Counted from the first letter of the stretch, positions 1 through 9,285 are shown. The stretch: DNA of 64,000 nt from Astrobacterium formosum (GCA_030848545.1 JAVDCA010000006.1:124001-188000), one strand, 5' to 3'. The notes: a model not told the origin generated them from the sequence alone. Numbers and translations are program-made.

Positions 1-117
1 TGTCAGCCCGGACGTGGCGACGTTGATGAAGGCGCCGGCGCGATAGTTCGTCACCAGCGCCAGCACCGGAATGGCGAGCGCCGGGAGGATCAGGACGACG
101 TCGATCGCGGCGATCAT
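1..117 (-). CDS. hyfF: Hydrogenase-4 subunit F-like antiporter subunit (5' end only)
   Basis: Only the first 39 codons are present; the gene runs off the left edge. They encode one hydrophobic helix and the start of a second segment, as at the N-terminus of HyfF/NuoN/M-type proton-conducting subunits. The ATG at 117 overlaps the hyfE stop in an ATGA, so the two are translationally coupled. The HyfF assignment rests mainly on gene order (B-C-E-F), because too little sequence is visible for motifs. Confidence 0.6.
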   Translation of the reverse strand, partial: MIAAIDVVLILPALAIPVLALVTNYRAGAFINVATSGLT

Positions 118-782
118 CGCTCTCTCCTCTCGCCGCGGAAGCGATCGAGAGCGCTGACGTCGACGGTGTCGAAGCGTTCGCGAATGCGGAAAACGAACAC
201 GCCGAAGACGATGAGCGCGATCAGGACCGAGAAGGCGACCGACACTTCGACCACCAGCGGCATGCCCTTGGCGCCGGAGGCGGCGAGGATCAGGCCGTTC
301 TCGATCGACATGAAGCCGATGATCTGGGTGACGGCGTTGCGCCGCGTGATCATCATCAGGAGGCCGAGCAGGATGATGGCGAGCGCGAAGGCCAGGTCCT
401 CGCGGGTCAGCGTTCCGCCCGCCTCGCGCACCGGCTGCACGAGGAGGATCGCAAGAGCCACTAGGGCGAGGCCGGTCAGCATGGTCGGGCCGCCGCCGAT
501 CACCTGCTCGACCTCGCGGTGGATGTCGAGGCGGCGCACGATCCGATGCAGGGCGAACGGGATCAGGAATCCCTTGACCACGAGGGCGATCACCGCGGTG
601 GCGACGAGATGCGGCGCCTCCTGGACGATCGACTGCCAGGCGACCGACAAGGAGAGCGCGATCGCCTGCCAGGCGAACACGTTGATGACGGCGGTGATGC
701 GGTCCTGGTAGAGCAACAGGAAGCTCAACACCAGCATGCCGCCGGCGAGCAGATGGGCGAGATCGAAGGCGAGCGTGCCCAT
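114..782 (-). CDS. hyfE: Hydrogenase-4 membrane subunit E
   Basis: 222 residues, almost wholly hydrophobic, with about six or seven membrane helices, close to the E. coli HyfE length. The stretch MSIENGLILAA near residue 167 is the conserved NuoK-like core with a buried glutamate. HyfE belongs to the membrane arm of the hydrogenase-4/formate hydrogenlyase-2 family and corresponds to NuoK of complex I. The ATG at 782 sits on the hyfC stop and its own stop overlaps the hyfF start, so it is an internal operon gene. No hydrogenase catalytic subunit is visible in the window. Confidence 0.85.
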   Translation of the reverse strand: MGTLAFDLAHLLAGGMLVLSFLLLYQDRITAVINVFAWQAIALSLSVAWQSIVQEAPHLVATAVIALVVKGFLIPFALHRIVRRLDIHREVEQVIGGGPTMLTGLALVALAILLVQPVREAGGTLTREDLAFALAIILLGLLMMITRRNAVTQIIGFMSIENGLILAASGAKGMPLVVEVSVAFSVLIALIVFGVFVFRIRERFDTVDVSALDRFRGERRER

Positions 783-1750
783 CAGAATCCCCGCGACACG
801 AACAGGAGGAAGACGGCGAGCGCGCCGGCCGCGAAGGCGCCGCCGAGGAAGACCGGATAGCGGAACACGCGCATCTTGGCGAGCGCGGTCTCGCCGACCG
901 GCAACAGCGCCGCCAAAACGAACAGCTTGGCGAGATAGACCGCCATCGCGAACGCGAAGGCGGCAAGGCTGCGCTCTCCGGTCGCCATGCCGAAGGGCAC
1001 GAACAGGCAGATGATCAGCGAGAAGTAGAGGACGAGCTTGACCTGGGCGGCGGCCTCGATCATGGCGAGGTGACGCCCGGAATATTCGAGCACCATGGCC
1101 TCGTGCACCATGGTGAGCTCGAGGTGCGTCGCCGGATTGTCGATCGGAATGCGCGCATTCTCGGCGATGCCGACGAACATCATGGCGAACAGCGCCAGCG
1201 CGAGCGAGACGCGCAGTCCCACGGCCGCGGTCGAGAACAAGGCCGCGATCGAAGACAGTTGCGTCGTGCCGGCGACCAGCGCCACCGTGAAGACGATCAG
1301 CAGCATGGCGGGCTCGGCCAGCGAGGCGATCATCATCTCGCGCGAGGAGCCCAATCCCCCGAAGGCGGTGCCGACATCCATGCCGGCGAGCGCGAGCGAG
1401 AAACGCGCCGTTCCCAGAAGCGCCACGATGGCGATCAGGTCGGCCGACCAGGAGAACAGCAGGCCGGACGCGTAGGTCGGGATCAGCGCCGCCGCCACCC
1501 AGGTGACCGCGAAGACGAAATAGGGCGCGACCCGGTAGATCCACGACGCGTTGTGGGCGAGCACCGCCTCCTTGTGCATCAGCTTCCAGATGTCGAAATA
1601 GGGCTGGAGCAGCGGCGGTCCGATGCGGCGCAACAGATGCGCCCTCACCTTGCGGGTGACGCCCATGACGAGCGGCGCGATCAACACGACGATGAACATC
1701 TGCACGCCCTGGAGGGCGAGTTCGTAGAGGAAGCCGAAGATCATCGCCAT
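782..1750 (-). CDS. hyfC: Hydrogenase-4 membrane subunit C (NuoH-like)
   Basis: 322 residues, about eight membrane helices. The signature around IPIDNPATHLELTMVHEAM is the HyfC/HycD/NuoH loop thought to link the quinone or ferredoxin module to the membrane arm. Its length equals HyfC when translation starts at the ATG at 1750; a second ATG at 1744 overlaps the hyfB stop (ATGGCGATGA holds both starts and the stop), so coupling to hyfB is likely either way. Role inferred from the family: anchoring subunit of a proton-translocating group-4 hydrogenase-like complex. Confidence 0.9.
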   Translation of the reverse strand: MAMIFGFLYELALQGVQMFIVVLIAPLVMGVTRKVRAHLLRRIGPPLLQPYFDIWKLMHKEAVLAHNASWIYRVAPYFVFAVTWVAAALIPTYASGLLFSWSADLIAIVALLGTARFSLALAGMDVGTAFGGLGSSREMMIASLAEPAMLLIVFTVALVAGTTQLSSIAALFSTAAVGLRVSLALALFAMMFVGIAENARIPIDNPATHLELTMVHEAMVLEYSGRHLAMIEAAAQVKLVLYFSLIICLFVPFGMATGERSLAAFAFAMAVYLAKLFVLAALLPVGETALAKMRVFRYPVFLGGAFAAGALAVFLLFVSRGF

Positions 1751-3750
1751 GCCGCCACCACCACGAGCAGGAGGATGAGGGCGCAGAACACCAGCGTCAG
1801 ATAGCTGCGGATGGTCAGGAACTGGAGGCGGTCGAAATGCTTGGCGAGCCAACCGATCCCGCGCGCCAGCGGTCCGTAACCGAACCGCCACACCGGATCG
1901 ATGACGCGCACGCCGAAATGGCCGGCGCGGGTATCGCCCGGCTGCGGCATGTCGAGCACCTCGTGGACGCGGAACACGACCGTGCCGAACACGCGCCGGA
2001 TCGGCTGGGCGAAGCTCGACGGGGTGTACTGCGTCTGCGGAGCGTCGAGCGGAAAGCCGCAGTCCCAGATGTCGCTCCTGCGGGTGGCCCGGGTGGCGAA
2101 GCGGTGGATCGCGAGCGCCGTCAGCGTGCCCGAACTCACCATGAACACGAAGATGATGAGGCCGTTGTAGGAACTGCGGCTCTGCTCGACCGGCACGATG
2201 GTGAGCCACGCCATGGCCGACTGCTTCGGCATCACGCCGCCGACGAGCTGGGCGACCGCGGGCGCCAGCCCGTCGATGACGATGCCGGGCAGAATGCCGG
2301 CGAACACGCACAGGCCGGCGAGGATGAACATGGCCGCGAGCGAGAAGCGGTCGACTTCGACCGCATTCGCCGCCGCCGGCGTGCGCGGCCGGCCCAGGAA
2401 GGTGGTACCGAACGCCTTGACGAAGCAGGCGGCGGCGAGCGCCGCCGACAGGGCGAGCAGCGCCCCGACCGCCGGAATCGTCAGCTTGAGCCCCCATTGC
2501 GGCAGCTGCGGGCTCGCCAGAATGGCCTGGAAGGTCAGCCATTCGGACACGAATCCATTGAGCGGCGGCAGCGCCGAGATCGCCATGCAGCCGATCAGGA
2601 AGGCGATGGCGGTCTTGGGCATGCGATGGATCAGGCCGCCGAGCCGTTCCATGTCGCGTTCGTGCGTCGCCGTCAGAACCGCGCCGGCGCCGAAGAACAG
2701 CAGGCTCTTGAAGACCGAATGGTTGAACACGTGGAACAGGGCGCCCGTGAAGGCGAGCGCGGCGGCGAAATAGATGCCGTTGGCACGAAACGCGAGCGCG
2801 AGGCCGAGCCCGATGAAGATGATGCCGATGTTCTCCACCGTGTGATAGGCGAGCAGGCGTTTGAGGTCGTGCTGCATCAGGGCGTAGAGGACGCCCAGGA
2901 AAGCCGTGATGCCGCCGATCGCCAGGACGACCAGGCCGAACCAGGGCGACGGCGAACCGATGAGGTCGAAGACGATGCGGATGAAAGCGTAGACGCCGAC
3001 CTTGGTCATGACGCCGGACAGGAGCGCGGAGGCGTGGCTCGGCGCCGCCGGATGGGCGAGCGGCAGCCAGACGTGCAAAGGCACCAGCCCGGCCTTGGAG
3101 CCGGCGCCGATCAGGACCAGGATGATGGCGAGGCCGCTCGCCCAGGCGGTGTGCTCGGCGCCGCGGATCGACGCGAAGGCGAAGCTGCCATTGGCACCGG
3201 CCAGAAGACCGAAGGCGAGCAGGAGCGAGAGCGTCCCGAAGCACGCCATCAGGAGATAGATGTAGGCGGCGCGGACATTGGCCGGCTCGCGATGGTGCGA
3301 GATGACGATCGCCCACGAGGAGAGCGACATGAACTCCCACGACAAGAGGAACGCGAAGGCGTCGTCGGCGAGCACCACCAGGTTCATGGCCGCCAGGAAG
3401 GCGGGATAGTACGGCAGGACGCGCATGGGCGCATCCTCGTGGCGGCCGTAGCCGAGCGCATACAGGCTCGCCACCGCGCCGCCGAGATCGATCACGATGA
3501 GGAAGAAGGCCGACAGCGCGTCGAGACGGAAATGCGCCCCCAGCACCGGCAGGCCGAACGGCATGCGCACCGACAAGGTCGGGCCGCCGGCGATCAGATG
3601 GGCGAGAGCCGTCAAAAGCAGCACCGTCGAGATCGCCAGCGAGGCAGCGTAGACGGTCGTGGTGGGATCGCGGCGCTGGCCCAGCGCAGCCGCCAGCACC
3701 GCGACCGCGAAGAACGCCGCAATGCAAAGGAGCGCGACGACCAATGGCAT
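1741..3750 (-). CDS. hyfB: Hydrogenase-4 subunit B, proton-conducting antiporter subunit
   Basis: 669 residues, about 16 membrane helices, the normal HyfB size. Complex I antiporter hallmarks are present: a glutamate in SWEFMSLSSW (E139), lysines K219 and K250 in GAGSKAG and SGVMTKVG, a histidine in PAAPSHASAL (H239), and the HDLKRLLAYHTVENIG loop. HyfB corresponds to NuoL/M and is thought to move protons. Start: the ATG at 3750 follows a GAGG ribosome site; a TTG at 3753 is a weaker alternative. First gene of the operon visible here; a triple 15-bp repeat lies about 80 bases upstream. Confidence 0.92.
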   Translation of the reverse strand: MPLVVALLCIAAFFAVAVLAAALGQRRDPTTTVYAASLAISTVLLLTALAHLIAGGPTLSVRMPFGLPVLGAHFRLDALSAFFLIVIDLGGAVASLYALGYGRHEDAPMRVLPYYPAFLAAMNLVVLADDAFAFLLSWEFMSLSSWAIVISHHREPANVRAAYIYLLMACFGTLSLLLAFGLLAGANGSFAFASIRGAEHTAWASGLAIILVLIGAGSKAGLVPLHVWLPLAHPAAPSHASALLSGVMTKVGVYAFIRIVFDLIGSPSPWFGLVVLAIGGITAFLGVLYALMQHDLKRLLAYHTVENIGIIFIGLGLALAFRANGIYFAAALAFTGALFHVFNHSVFKSLLFFGAGAVLTATHERDMERLGGLIHRMPKTAIAFLIGCMAISALPPLNGFVSEWLTFQAILASPQLPQWGLKLTIPAVGALLALSAALAAACFVKAFGTTFLGRPRTPAAANAVEVDRFSLAAMFILAGLCVFAGILPGIVIDGLAPAVAQLVGGVMPKQSAMAWLTIVPVEQSRSSYNGLIIFVFMVSSGTLTALAIHRFATRATRRSDIWDCGFPLDAPQTQYTPSSFAQPIRRVFGTVVFRVHEVLDMPQPGDTRAGHFGVRVIDPVWRFGYGPLARGIGWLAKHFDRLQFLTIRSYLTLVFCALILLLVVVAAWR

Positions 3751-3828
3751 CAAGCTACCTCACCCATCCGACGAGGTCTCGTTCAACGCCATCACGGACC
3801 GCGCCCCATGGCGCTGATGACAACCGAG

Positions 3829-3873
3829 TCCTGGCTCAACAGGTCCTGGCTGAATACGTCCTGGCTGAACACG
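3829..3873. repeat. Three 15-bp tandem repeats upstream of hyfB
   Basis: Three consecutive copies of TCCTGGCTGAACACG with two to four changes between copies. They sit in the 426-base gene-free stretch 3751-4176, between the hyfB start and the L,D-transpeptidase stop, probably within the hyfB leader or promoter. No convincing ORF covers them. Confidence 0.85.
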
Positions 3874-4008
3874 AGGGTGCGTGCCGAATCCGGCCACGTC
3901 GGAACGAGTCTTTTTTAAGTGAGGAACGGTGCCGATGAAAGGATTTCGTCCACAAAGCGCCCGGCCGCCTGAGGCATGGCTCGGGGTCGGTGGCGGCATC
4001 GCTTCTCC

Positions 4009-4140
4009 GTCATTCCGGAAGCCGCGAAGCGGCCGTCCGGAATCCATAGCCACAGCGCTGCGGGCTATGGATTCCGGGCTCCTCGCCATAGCGCGTCGAA
4101 GACGCGCGTGAACGCGCTAATGGCTCGGCCCCGGAATGAC
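4009..4140. repeat. Palindromic intergenic repeat (GTCATTCCGG family)
   Basis: Begins GTCATTCCGG and ends CCGGAATGAC, with an inner inverted pair GGAATCCATAGCC / GGCTATGGATTCC. This is the common large palindromic repeat type of Hyphomicrobiales genomes. It lies just past the stop of the L,D-transpeptidase gene and could fold as a transcript end. A smaller relative is at 9244-9285 and a fragment near 62090. Confidence 0.8.
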
Positions 4141-4176
4141 CAGAAGGACGGCATTCTGCGGGCTGCGCCATCGCTC

Positions 4177-5685
4177 TCAGCGGGACAGGACGATGAAATC
4201 CGTTTCCAGGCCGGTCTCGTGACCGAGCCCCTGGTCGGAAATGATCAACGACGCCCCGGGGGTGATCAGGGCGGCGATCCTCTCCACAAGGTCGGCCGAA
4301 AGGTCGACCCTGTCGAGCGCCTCGGAGGCACTGGAGGGCGGTACGGGGGCCATGTCGGTCACGTTACCGCGCGCGGCTTCGGCCTTGGCGCCGCGACGGC
4401 GCTCGGACTTGGATGCGGACCGCACGGGCTTCGGCAACTCCGCCGGCAGGCTGACGGCAATCCAGCGCAGCGTTCCCGCCTCCCCTTCGGCGGCGGTGAA
4501 CACATGGGTGCCGATGGGCTGGTCGGCCTTGATGGCAACCGGCACCGAGAATAACGGGTCGAAGCGCTTGCGGACGTAGAGTCGGCCGTCCTTGCGGCTG
4601 ATGAAAACGCTCACGGGCCCGGCGCGCAGCGACCGCGCCGGACGATCGGGCGGCACGAAGACTTCGTCGAGCGGCAGGGCCGCGACGTTCGACGTGTCGG
4701 CGGGCGGCGGGGCAATGTCGATGACCGGCGAAGGTTGCGGGGTTTCGGCCGGCGCCGAAGCCGGCACAGCCACCGGCGGCGCGGCTGACGGCATGGCGAG
4801 ATCGATGGCCGACGTGGTTTCGGGGGCAGGCGCAGACTTGAGCGAAAGCGAAGATGCAGGCTCGGGCGAAGGGGAAGGCTCAGGCGAAGGCGCCGCGTCC
4901 GGTGCCTTGGCGGCGGCAAGAGGATCGCCATCGTTGACAACGGTCGGATCGGACGCTTCGGCGGTCCGCACGCCCTTGGCTTTTGTAACGTGCTCCCCCG
5001 CTCCAGGAACAAGGCCGGGGCGGAGCGCGTCGACGCGCTGCTCTGGCGTCGCCGCCAGCGTGGGCGCATGCAGGGCGGCGAGCCGGGCGTGCGAAATCGC
5101 CACCGGAGTGACGTCGTTGCGGGTGACGATGACGCGCGCGCCGAGCCTGGTCATGCCCCACAGGCGGGCGGCGAAATCGTTCGGCAGACGGATGCAGCCG
5201 TGCGAGGCCGGATAGCCGGGCAGCACGCCGGCGTGCAGCGCCACGCCCGACCAGGTGATGCGCTGCATGAACGGCATCGGGGCGCCGCTGTAGATATTGG
5301 AGCGGTGATGGCGGTTCTTCTGGATGATGCTGAACACGCCCGTGGGCGTCGGGTGGCCGGCGGTGCCGCTCGACACCGGCGAGTGCGCGACCGCAACGCC
5401 GTCGTCGTAAACGGTAAGTCGCTGGCTGCCGAGGGAGACAGCGATGATCAAGGACCCCTTGATGGCCGCCGGCGGCGGATCCTTCTTGGCGGCCTTGCGT
5501 TCGGCGGCGTAGCGGCGCGAATAGCGCGCGTCGACCGGCTCCGCCATAACGGCGAGCGCCGCGACGGCGACCGAGGCCGCCATCAGTGCACGCAGCCATC
5601 GGCTGCCGGCACGGTTTCCCCCCTTGACGGCGCAGCCGCCTGCTTCCTGTCGGTTCACGGCATCCCTCAAACGCGGTTTCACCAT
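4177..5685 (-). CDS. L,D-transpeptidase (YkuD domain) with long C-terminal extension
   Basis: 502 residues. A single membrane or signal segment at about 32-50 is followed by a YkuD catalytic domain (about 78-195) with the motif HAG...SHGCIRLP, giving H151, H162 and the nucleophile C164. Such enzymes make 3-3 crosslinks in peptidoglycan or attach proteins to it, in the periplasm. After residue 215 comes a low-complexity Ala/Pro/Ser-rich linker and then a second, unassigned domain of about 150 residues. The start is uncertain: the ATG at 5685 was preferred because upstream codons to a GTG at 5781 have AT-rich composition like non-coding DNA. Confidence 0.85.
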   Translation of the reverse strand: MVKPRLRDAVNRQEAGGCAVKGGNRAGSRWLRALMAASVAVAALAVMAEPVDARYSRRYAAERKAAKKDPPPAAIKGSLIIAVSLGSQRLTVYDDGVAVAHSPVSSGTAGHPTPTGVFSIIQKNRHHRSNIYSGAPMPFMQRITWSGVALHAGVLPGYPASHGCIRLPNDFAARLWGMTRLGARVIVTRNDVTPVAISHARLAALHAPTLAATPEQRVDALRPGLVPGAGEHVTKAKGVRTAEASDPTVVNDGDPLAAAKAPDAAPSPEPSPSPEPASSLSLKSAPAPETTSAIDLAMPSAAPPVAVPASAPAETPQPSPVIDIAPPPADTSNVAALPLDEVFVPPDRPARSLRAGPVSVFISRKDGRLYVRKRFDPLFSVPVAIKADQPIGTHVFTAAEGEAGTLRWIAVSLPAELPKPVRSASKSERRRGAKAEAARGNVTDMAPVPPSSASEALDRVDLSADLVERIAALITPGASLIISDQGLGHETGLETDFIVLSR

Positions 5686-5895
5686 CGTCCGCTTCGATTG
5701 CACGTTATGCGAGCGGACGTGGCGGTGCCACACCGCAAGCTTTCTATGCGCCGCCTTTTTGAAGCTAATCTTAATATTCACCGTCTCCCGTCACTTCAAA
5801 CGAGCGTGGGCGATTCGTTAAGCACGATGTCGGCGACATATTCGCTCTGTTCTTTCAGCGGGTGAAGTCGCCGCGCGGATACCGGCCGGTTCGGT

Positions 5896-6600
5896 TCACA
5901 AGCCCAGATAGGCCTGCCGGACCCGGTCGTCGGCGAGGAGCTCGGCGCCGGTGCCCGACAGCGTGATACGCCCGTTTTCGAGCACATAGGCGCGGCTGGC
6001 GAGCTTGAGCGACACGGCGACATTCTGCTCGACCAGGACGCAGGTGAGCCCTTCGGCATTGAGGTCGCGAATGGTGCGGAGCACGTCCTGCACCACGGTC
6101 GGAGACAGGCCGAGCGAGGGCTCGTCGAACATGACGAGCTCCGGCGCTCCCATCAGGCAGCGGCCGATCGCCAGCATCTGCTGCTGGCCGCCCGAGAGCG
6201 TGCCGGCGGCCTGGGAGGCGCGCTCGGCCATGATCGGAAACAGCGCGTAGACGCGCTCGAGCTGACGACGGCGCAGCGCCTTGGCGCGCGGCAGCATGGC
6301 GCCCATCTCGAGGTTTTCCAGGACCGTAAGCGAGGGGAACACTTGTCGGCCCTCGGCCACCTGGCCGATGCCCAGATTGCACACCTTGTGGCTCGGCCAG
6401 CCGGCGATGTCGACGCCGCGGAAGGTGATGCGGCCTCCGGCCGGCCGGTGCATGCCGGCGATGGTGCGGATGAGCGAGGTCTTGCCGGCGCCGTTCGCCC
6501 CCACGATGGCGACGATGGCGCCGTCCGGGACCTCGAGCGAGACGTCGTCGAGGGCGCGGGCGTCGCCGTGGAAGAGATCGAGGTGTTCGACGCTGAGCAT
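5896..6600 (-). CDS. livF: Branched-chain amino acid-type ABC transporter ATPase LivF
   Basis: 234 residues. Walker A GANGAGKT at 34-41, signature LSGGQQQM and Walker B LVMFDEPSLGLSP near 155 are all intact. VAEGRQVFPSLTVLENLEMGA is replaced in other ABC families and marks LivF. It powers import together with LivG. The ATG at 6600 overlaps the livG stop (ATGA), so livH-livM-livG-livF form one minus-strand operon. Last gene of the cluster; substrate unknown. Confidence 0.93.
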   Translation of the reverse strand: MLSVEHLDLFHGDARALDDVSLEVPDGAIVAIVGANGAGKTSLIRTIAGMHRPAGGRITFRGVDIAGWPSHKVCNLGIGQVAEGRQVFPSLTVLENLEMGAMLPRAKALRRRQLERVYALFPIMAERASQAAGTLSGGQQQMLAIGRCLMGAPELVMFDEPSLGLSPTVVQDVLRTIRDLNAEGLTCVLVEQNVAVSLKLASRAYVLENGRITLSGTGAELLADDRVRQAYLGL

Positions 6601-7328
6601 CAGCCGACCGCCTCCGCGCCGAGATAGGATTCCACCACCGCCGGGTCGCGCACCACCGCGTCGGGCGTGCCGAGCGCGATCTGGGCGCCATGGTGCAGCA
6701 CCAGGACCCGCGTCGCCAGCGCCATCACGGCGCGCATGACGTGCTCGATCAGCAGGATGGCGACGCCCCTTTCGCGATTGATGTCGGCGAGGATCGCGAC
6801 CATGCGGTCGGTCTCGGTCGGCCGCAGGCCGGCCATGACCTCGTCGAGCAGCAGGAGCTTCGGCTCGGTGGCGAGCGCGCGGGCGACTTCGAGCCGCTTG
6901 CGGTCGGGCAGCGTCAGGGCCGATGCGGTGAGACCACGCTTGTCGAAGAGGTCGAGCCGCGCCAGCACGTCGCGCGCGTGCCGCCTCGCGGCGGCGACGT
7001 CGGAGCGGTGCAACAACGCCCCGATCACGACATTGTCCTCGACCGTCAGGGCCGGAAAGGGCCGCACCAGCTGAAACGTGCGGCCGATGCCGCGCCGGCA
7101 GACCGCGTCGGAGGAGAGCCCTTCGATGCGCTCGCCGTCGAAGGTGATAGCTCCCTCGTCGCCGGCGAAGACCCCCGCGATGATGTTGAACAGGGTCGTC
7201 TTGCCGGCCCCGTTGGGGCCGATGACGGCGAAGATCTCGCCGCTTTCGATCTCGAAGCTGACGCGGTCGACGGCGAGGAGGCCGCGGAAGCGCTTGCTGA
7301 CGCCGGCAACGGTGAGGAGCGTGCTCAC
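6600..7328 (-). CDS. livG: Branched-chain amino acid-type ABC transporter ATPase LivG
   Basis: 242 residues from a GTG at 7328 that overlaps the livM stop (GTGA). Walker A GPNGAGKT near 35, the LivG hallmark IGRTFQLVRPFPALTV, and Walker B LLLLDEVMAGLRPTE are visible. The usual LSGG signature is altered: the segment before Walker B reads TLPDRKRLEVARALAT, so the canonical LSGGQ is replaced by TLPDRKR, which is common in LivG proteins of this type. It forms the ATPase pair with LivF. Confidence 0.92.
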   Translation of the reverse strand: MSTLLTVAGVSKRFRGLLAVDRVSFEIESGEIFAVIGPNGAGKTTLFNIIAGVFAGDEGAITFDGERIEGLSSDAVCRRGIGRTFQLVRPFPALTVEDNVVIGALLHRSDVAAARRHARDVLARLDLFDKRGLTASALTLPDRKRLEVARALATEPKLLLLDEVMAGLRPTETDRMVAILADINRERGVAILLIEHVMRAVMALATRVLVLHHGAQIALGTPDAVVRDPAVVESYLGAEAVG

Positions 7329-8326
7329 GGCTTGCGCTCCCAGACGCCGAGCATGCGGGCGAGCCAAGGCCAAAGGCCGGCGGGCCGCAGCATGATGATG
7401 ACGATCAGCATCGCGCCGTAAAAGACCGCTTTGGTACCGGGGGCATTGAAGCCGAGACGCTCGGTGGCGGCGATCAGCAACTCACCCATGGGGGTGAGCA
7501 CGAAGGCTCCCACCACCGGGCCGAACACGGTGCCGAGGCCGCCGACGATCGGCGCCATGATGATCTCGATCGAGCGCCCCATGTCGAACATCTGCGAGGG
7601 GAACAGGGTGTTGTAGTAGAACGCATAGAAGACGCCGCCGACCGCCGTCATGGCCGAGGAGATCAGCATCGCCTTCATCTTCACCGCAAAGGCGTCGATG
7701 CCGAGCGCACGCGCCGCCGTTTCGTCCTCGCGGATCGCCACCCACTGGTAACCGAGCCGCGAACGGGCGAGCCAGGCCGTGAGCGTGACGGCGCCGGCCG
7801 CAAGCAGAAGGGCGATGTAGTAGTACATCCACTGCCCGCCGCGCAGGTTCCACCACTCGCCGAGGCGCTTCTCCTCGTAGGGGATGAACAGGCCGCCGGC
7901 GCCGCCGGTGAACGCCATGTTGTCGAAGCCGATGCGGGTGAATTCGGCGAACGCGATGGTGAGGAGCGAGAAGTACACCCCCTCGATGCCGAAGCGGAAA
8001 CCGAGCCAGGCGATGACGGCGCCGAACGCCATCGCGACCGCCATGGCGGCGAACACGCCGATCCACGGACCGACGCCGAATTCGAGCCAGAACAGCGCCG
8101 CGACGTAGCCACCCAGGCCGATATAGAGCGCATGGCCGAGGGAGAGCTGGCCGCAGAATCCCATCACCAGGTTCCAGGCCTGGCCCACATAGGCGAGATA
8201 GAGGATCAAGGTGAGCACGGAGAGGAGATAGCGGTTGGCGACGAACGGTGCCGCCGCGAGCGCCAGAAGGACGATCGCCGCCAGGATGCGCCCGCGCACC
8301 GGCATGTCGTCGAGGATGGCCTTCAT
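7325..8326 (-). CDS. livM: Branched-chain amino acid-type ABC permease LivM
   Basis: 333 residues, about nine or ten membrane helices. LGHALYIGLGGYVAA and the WVAIREDETAARALGID cytoplasmic loop are typical LivM features, the latter contacting the ATPases. It overlaps livH by four bases (ATGA type) upstream and livG downstream. Inner-membrane channel half of a HAAT-family importer. Confidence 0.93.
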   Translation of the reverse strand: MKAILDDMPVRGRILAAIVLLALAAAPFVANRYLLSVLTLILYLAYVGQAWNLVMGFCGQLSLGHALYIGLGGYVAALFWLEFGVGPWIGVFAAMAVAMAFGAVIAWLGFRFGIEGVYFSLLTIAFAEFTRIGFDNMAFTGGAGGLFIPYEEKRLGEWWNLRGGQWMYYYIALLLAAGAVTLTAWLARSRLGYQWVAIREDETAARALGIDAFAVKMKAMLISSAMTAVGGVFYAFYYNTLFPSQMFDMGRSIEIIMAPIVGGLGTVFGPVVGAFVLTPMGELLIAATERLGFNAPGTKAVFYGAMLIVIIMLRPAGLWPWLARMLGVWERKP

Positions 8327-9189
8327 GTCCGCCGCCCCATCAGGCCTTGCGGCCGCAACACCAGGACGAGGATCAGAAGCGCGAAGGAGAACATGCTCTT
8401 CATCGCCGGCACCAGGATGAAGCCGGCGAGCGCCTCGGAGACGCCGATCAGGACGCCACCGACCAGGGCCCCGGTCATGGAGCCGAGCCCGCCGATGATG
8501 ACGATGATGAAGGCGAGCAACGTGTAGGCGGGCCCGAGACTCGGCGCCGCGTCTGCGATGGTCACCATCAGGGCGCCGGCGGCGCCGACGCAGGCGAGCC
8601 CGATCCCGAAGGTGAGCGCGTAGAGCTTCTTGACGTCGAGGCCGACGACGCCGGCACCGGTGAGATTGTCGGCGCAGGCGCGGATCGCCGTGCCGGTGCG
8701 GGTGTGGCGGAAGAACGCGAACAGCACGGTCGCGACCGCGACCGCGGCGACCGCCGCGTAGATGCGCGACTTGTCGACGATCACAGGGCCGATCAGGAAG
8801 CTGTCGAAGCCGTAGGACAGGTTGACGGGCTGGGCATCGGGGCCGAACTGCATCAGCAGGACATTGACGATGATGATGGCGACGCCGACCAGGAGGATGA
8901 ACTGCTGGGTCTCGGGCCGCCCGACGAAGCGCTGGATCAAGGTCGCCTGCAGGATATAGCCGATGACGAAGAAGCCGGCCGCGATCGGCAGCATGGTGAC
9001 GAGCGGATCGAGCCCGAGGCGCGAGAACAGGATGAAGGCCGCATACATGGCGACCACGGCGAATTCGCCATGGGCGAAGTTGACGACGCGCACGACGCCG
9101 AAGATGACCGACAGGCCGAGCGCCATCAACCCGTAGATCAGGCCGGTCAACAAGCCTTGAATGACGACGTTAACGTAGAGGGATGCCAA
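8323..9189 (-). CDS. livH: Branched-chain amino acid-type ABC permease LivH
   Basis: 288 residues, about eight membrane helices. YGLMALGLSVIFGVVRVVNFAH near the N-terminus and AIRACADNLTGAGVVGLDV in the cytoplasmic loop mark LivH. It partners LivM. It is separated from the upstream binding-protein gene by 163 bases that contain a short palindromic repeat, so the binding proteins may be transcribed at a different level. Confidence 0.93.
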   Translation of the reverse strand: MASLYVNVVIQGLLTGLIYGLMALGLSVIFGVVRVVNFAHGEFAVVAMYAAFILFSRLGLDPLVTMLPIAAGFFVIGYILQATLIQRFVGRPETQQFILLVGVAIIIVNVLLMQFGPDAQPVNLSYGFDSFLIGPVIVDKSRIYAAVAAVAVATVLFAFFRHTRTGTAIRACADNLTGAGVVGLDVKKLYALTFGIGLACVGAAGALMVTIADAAPSLGPAYTLLAFIIVIIGGLGSMTGALVGGVLIGVSEALAGFILVPAMKSMFSFALLILVLVLRPQGLMGRRT

Positions 9190-9243
9190 GGGACCTGCCT
9201 ATTCACGCACGGCTATCGCCGCCGGGGGGTTACCCGTCCACCC

Positions 9244-9285
9244 GTCATTCCGGGGCCCGAGCGAAGCGAGGGAGCCCGGAATGAC
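9244..9285. repeat. Short palindromic repeat (GTCATTCCGG family)
   Basis: GTCATTCCGGGG...CCCGGAATGAC, a 42-base inverted repeat between the first binding-protein gene and livH. It would form a stable hairpin in the mRNA and may protect or attenuate the transcript between receptor and permease genes. Confidence 0.75.

Noticed and set aside
1837-3918. 693-codon plus-strand frame over hyfB
   Set aside because: Arg/Gln/Glu-rich translation of the hyfB complement with no ribosome site; hyfB has all family motifs.
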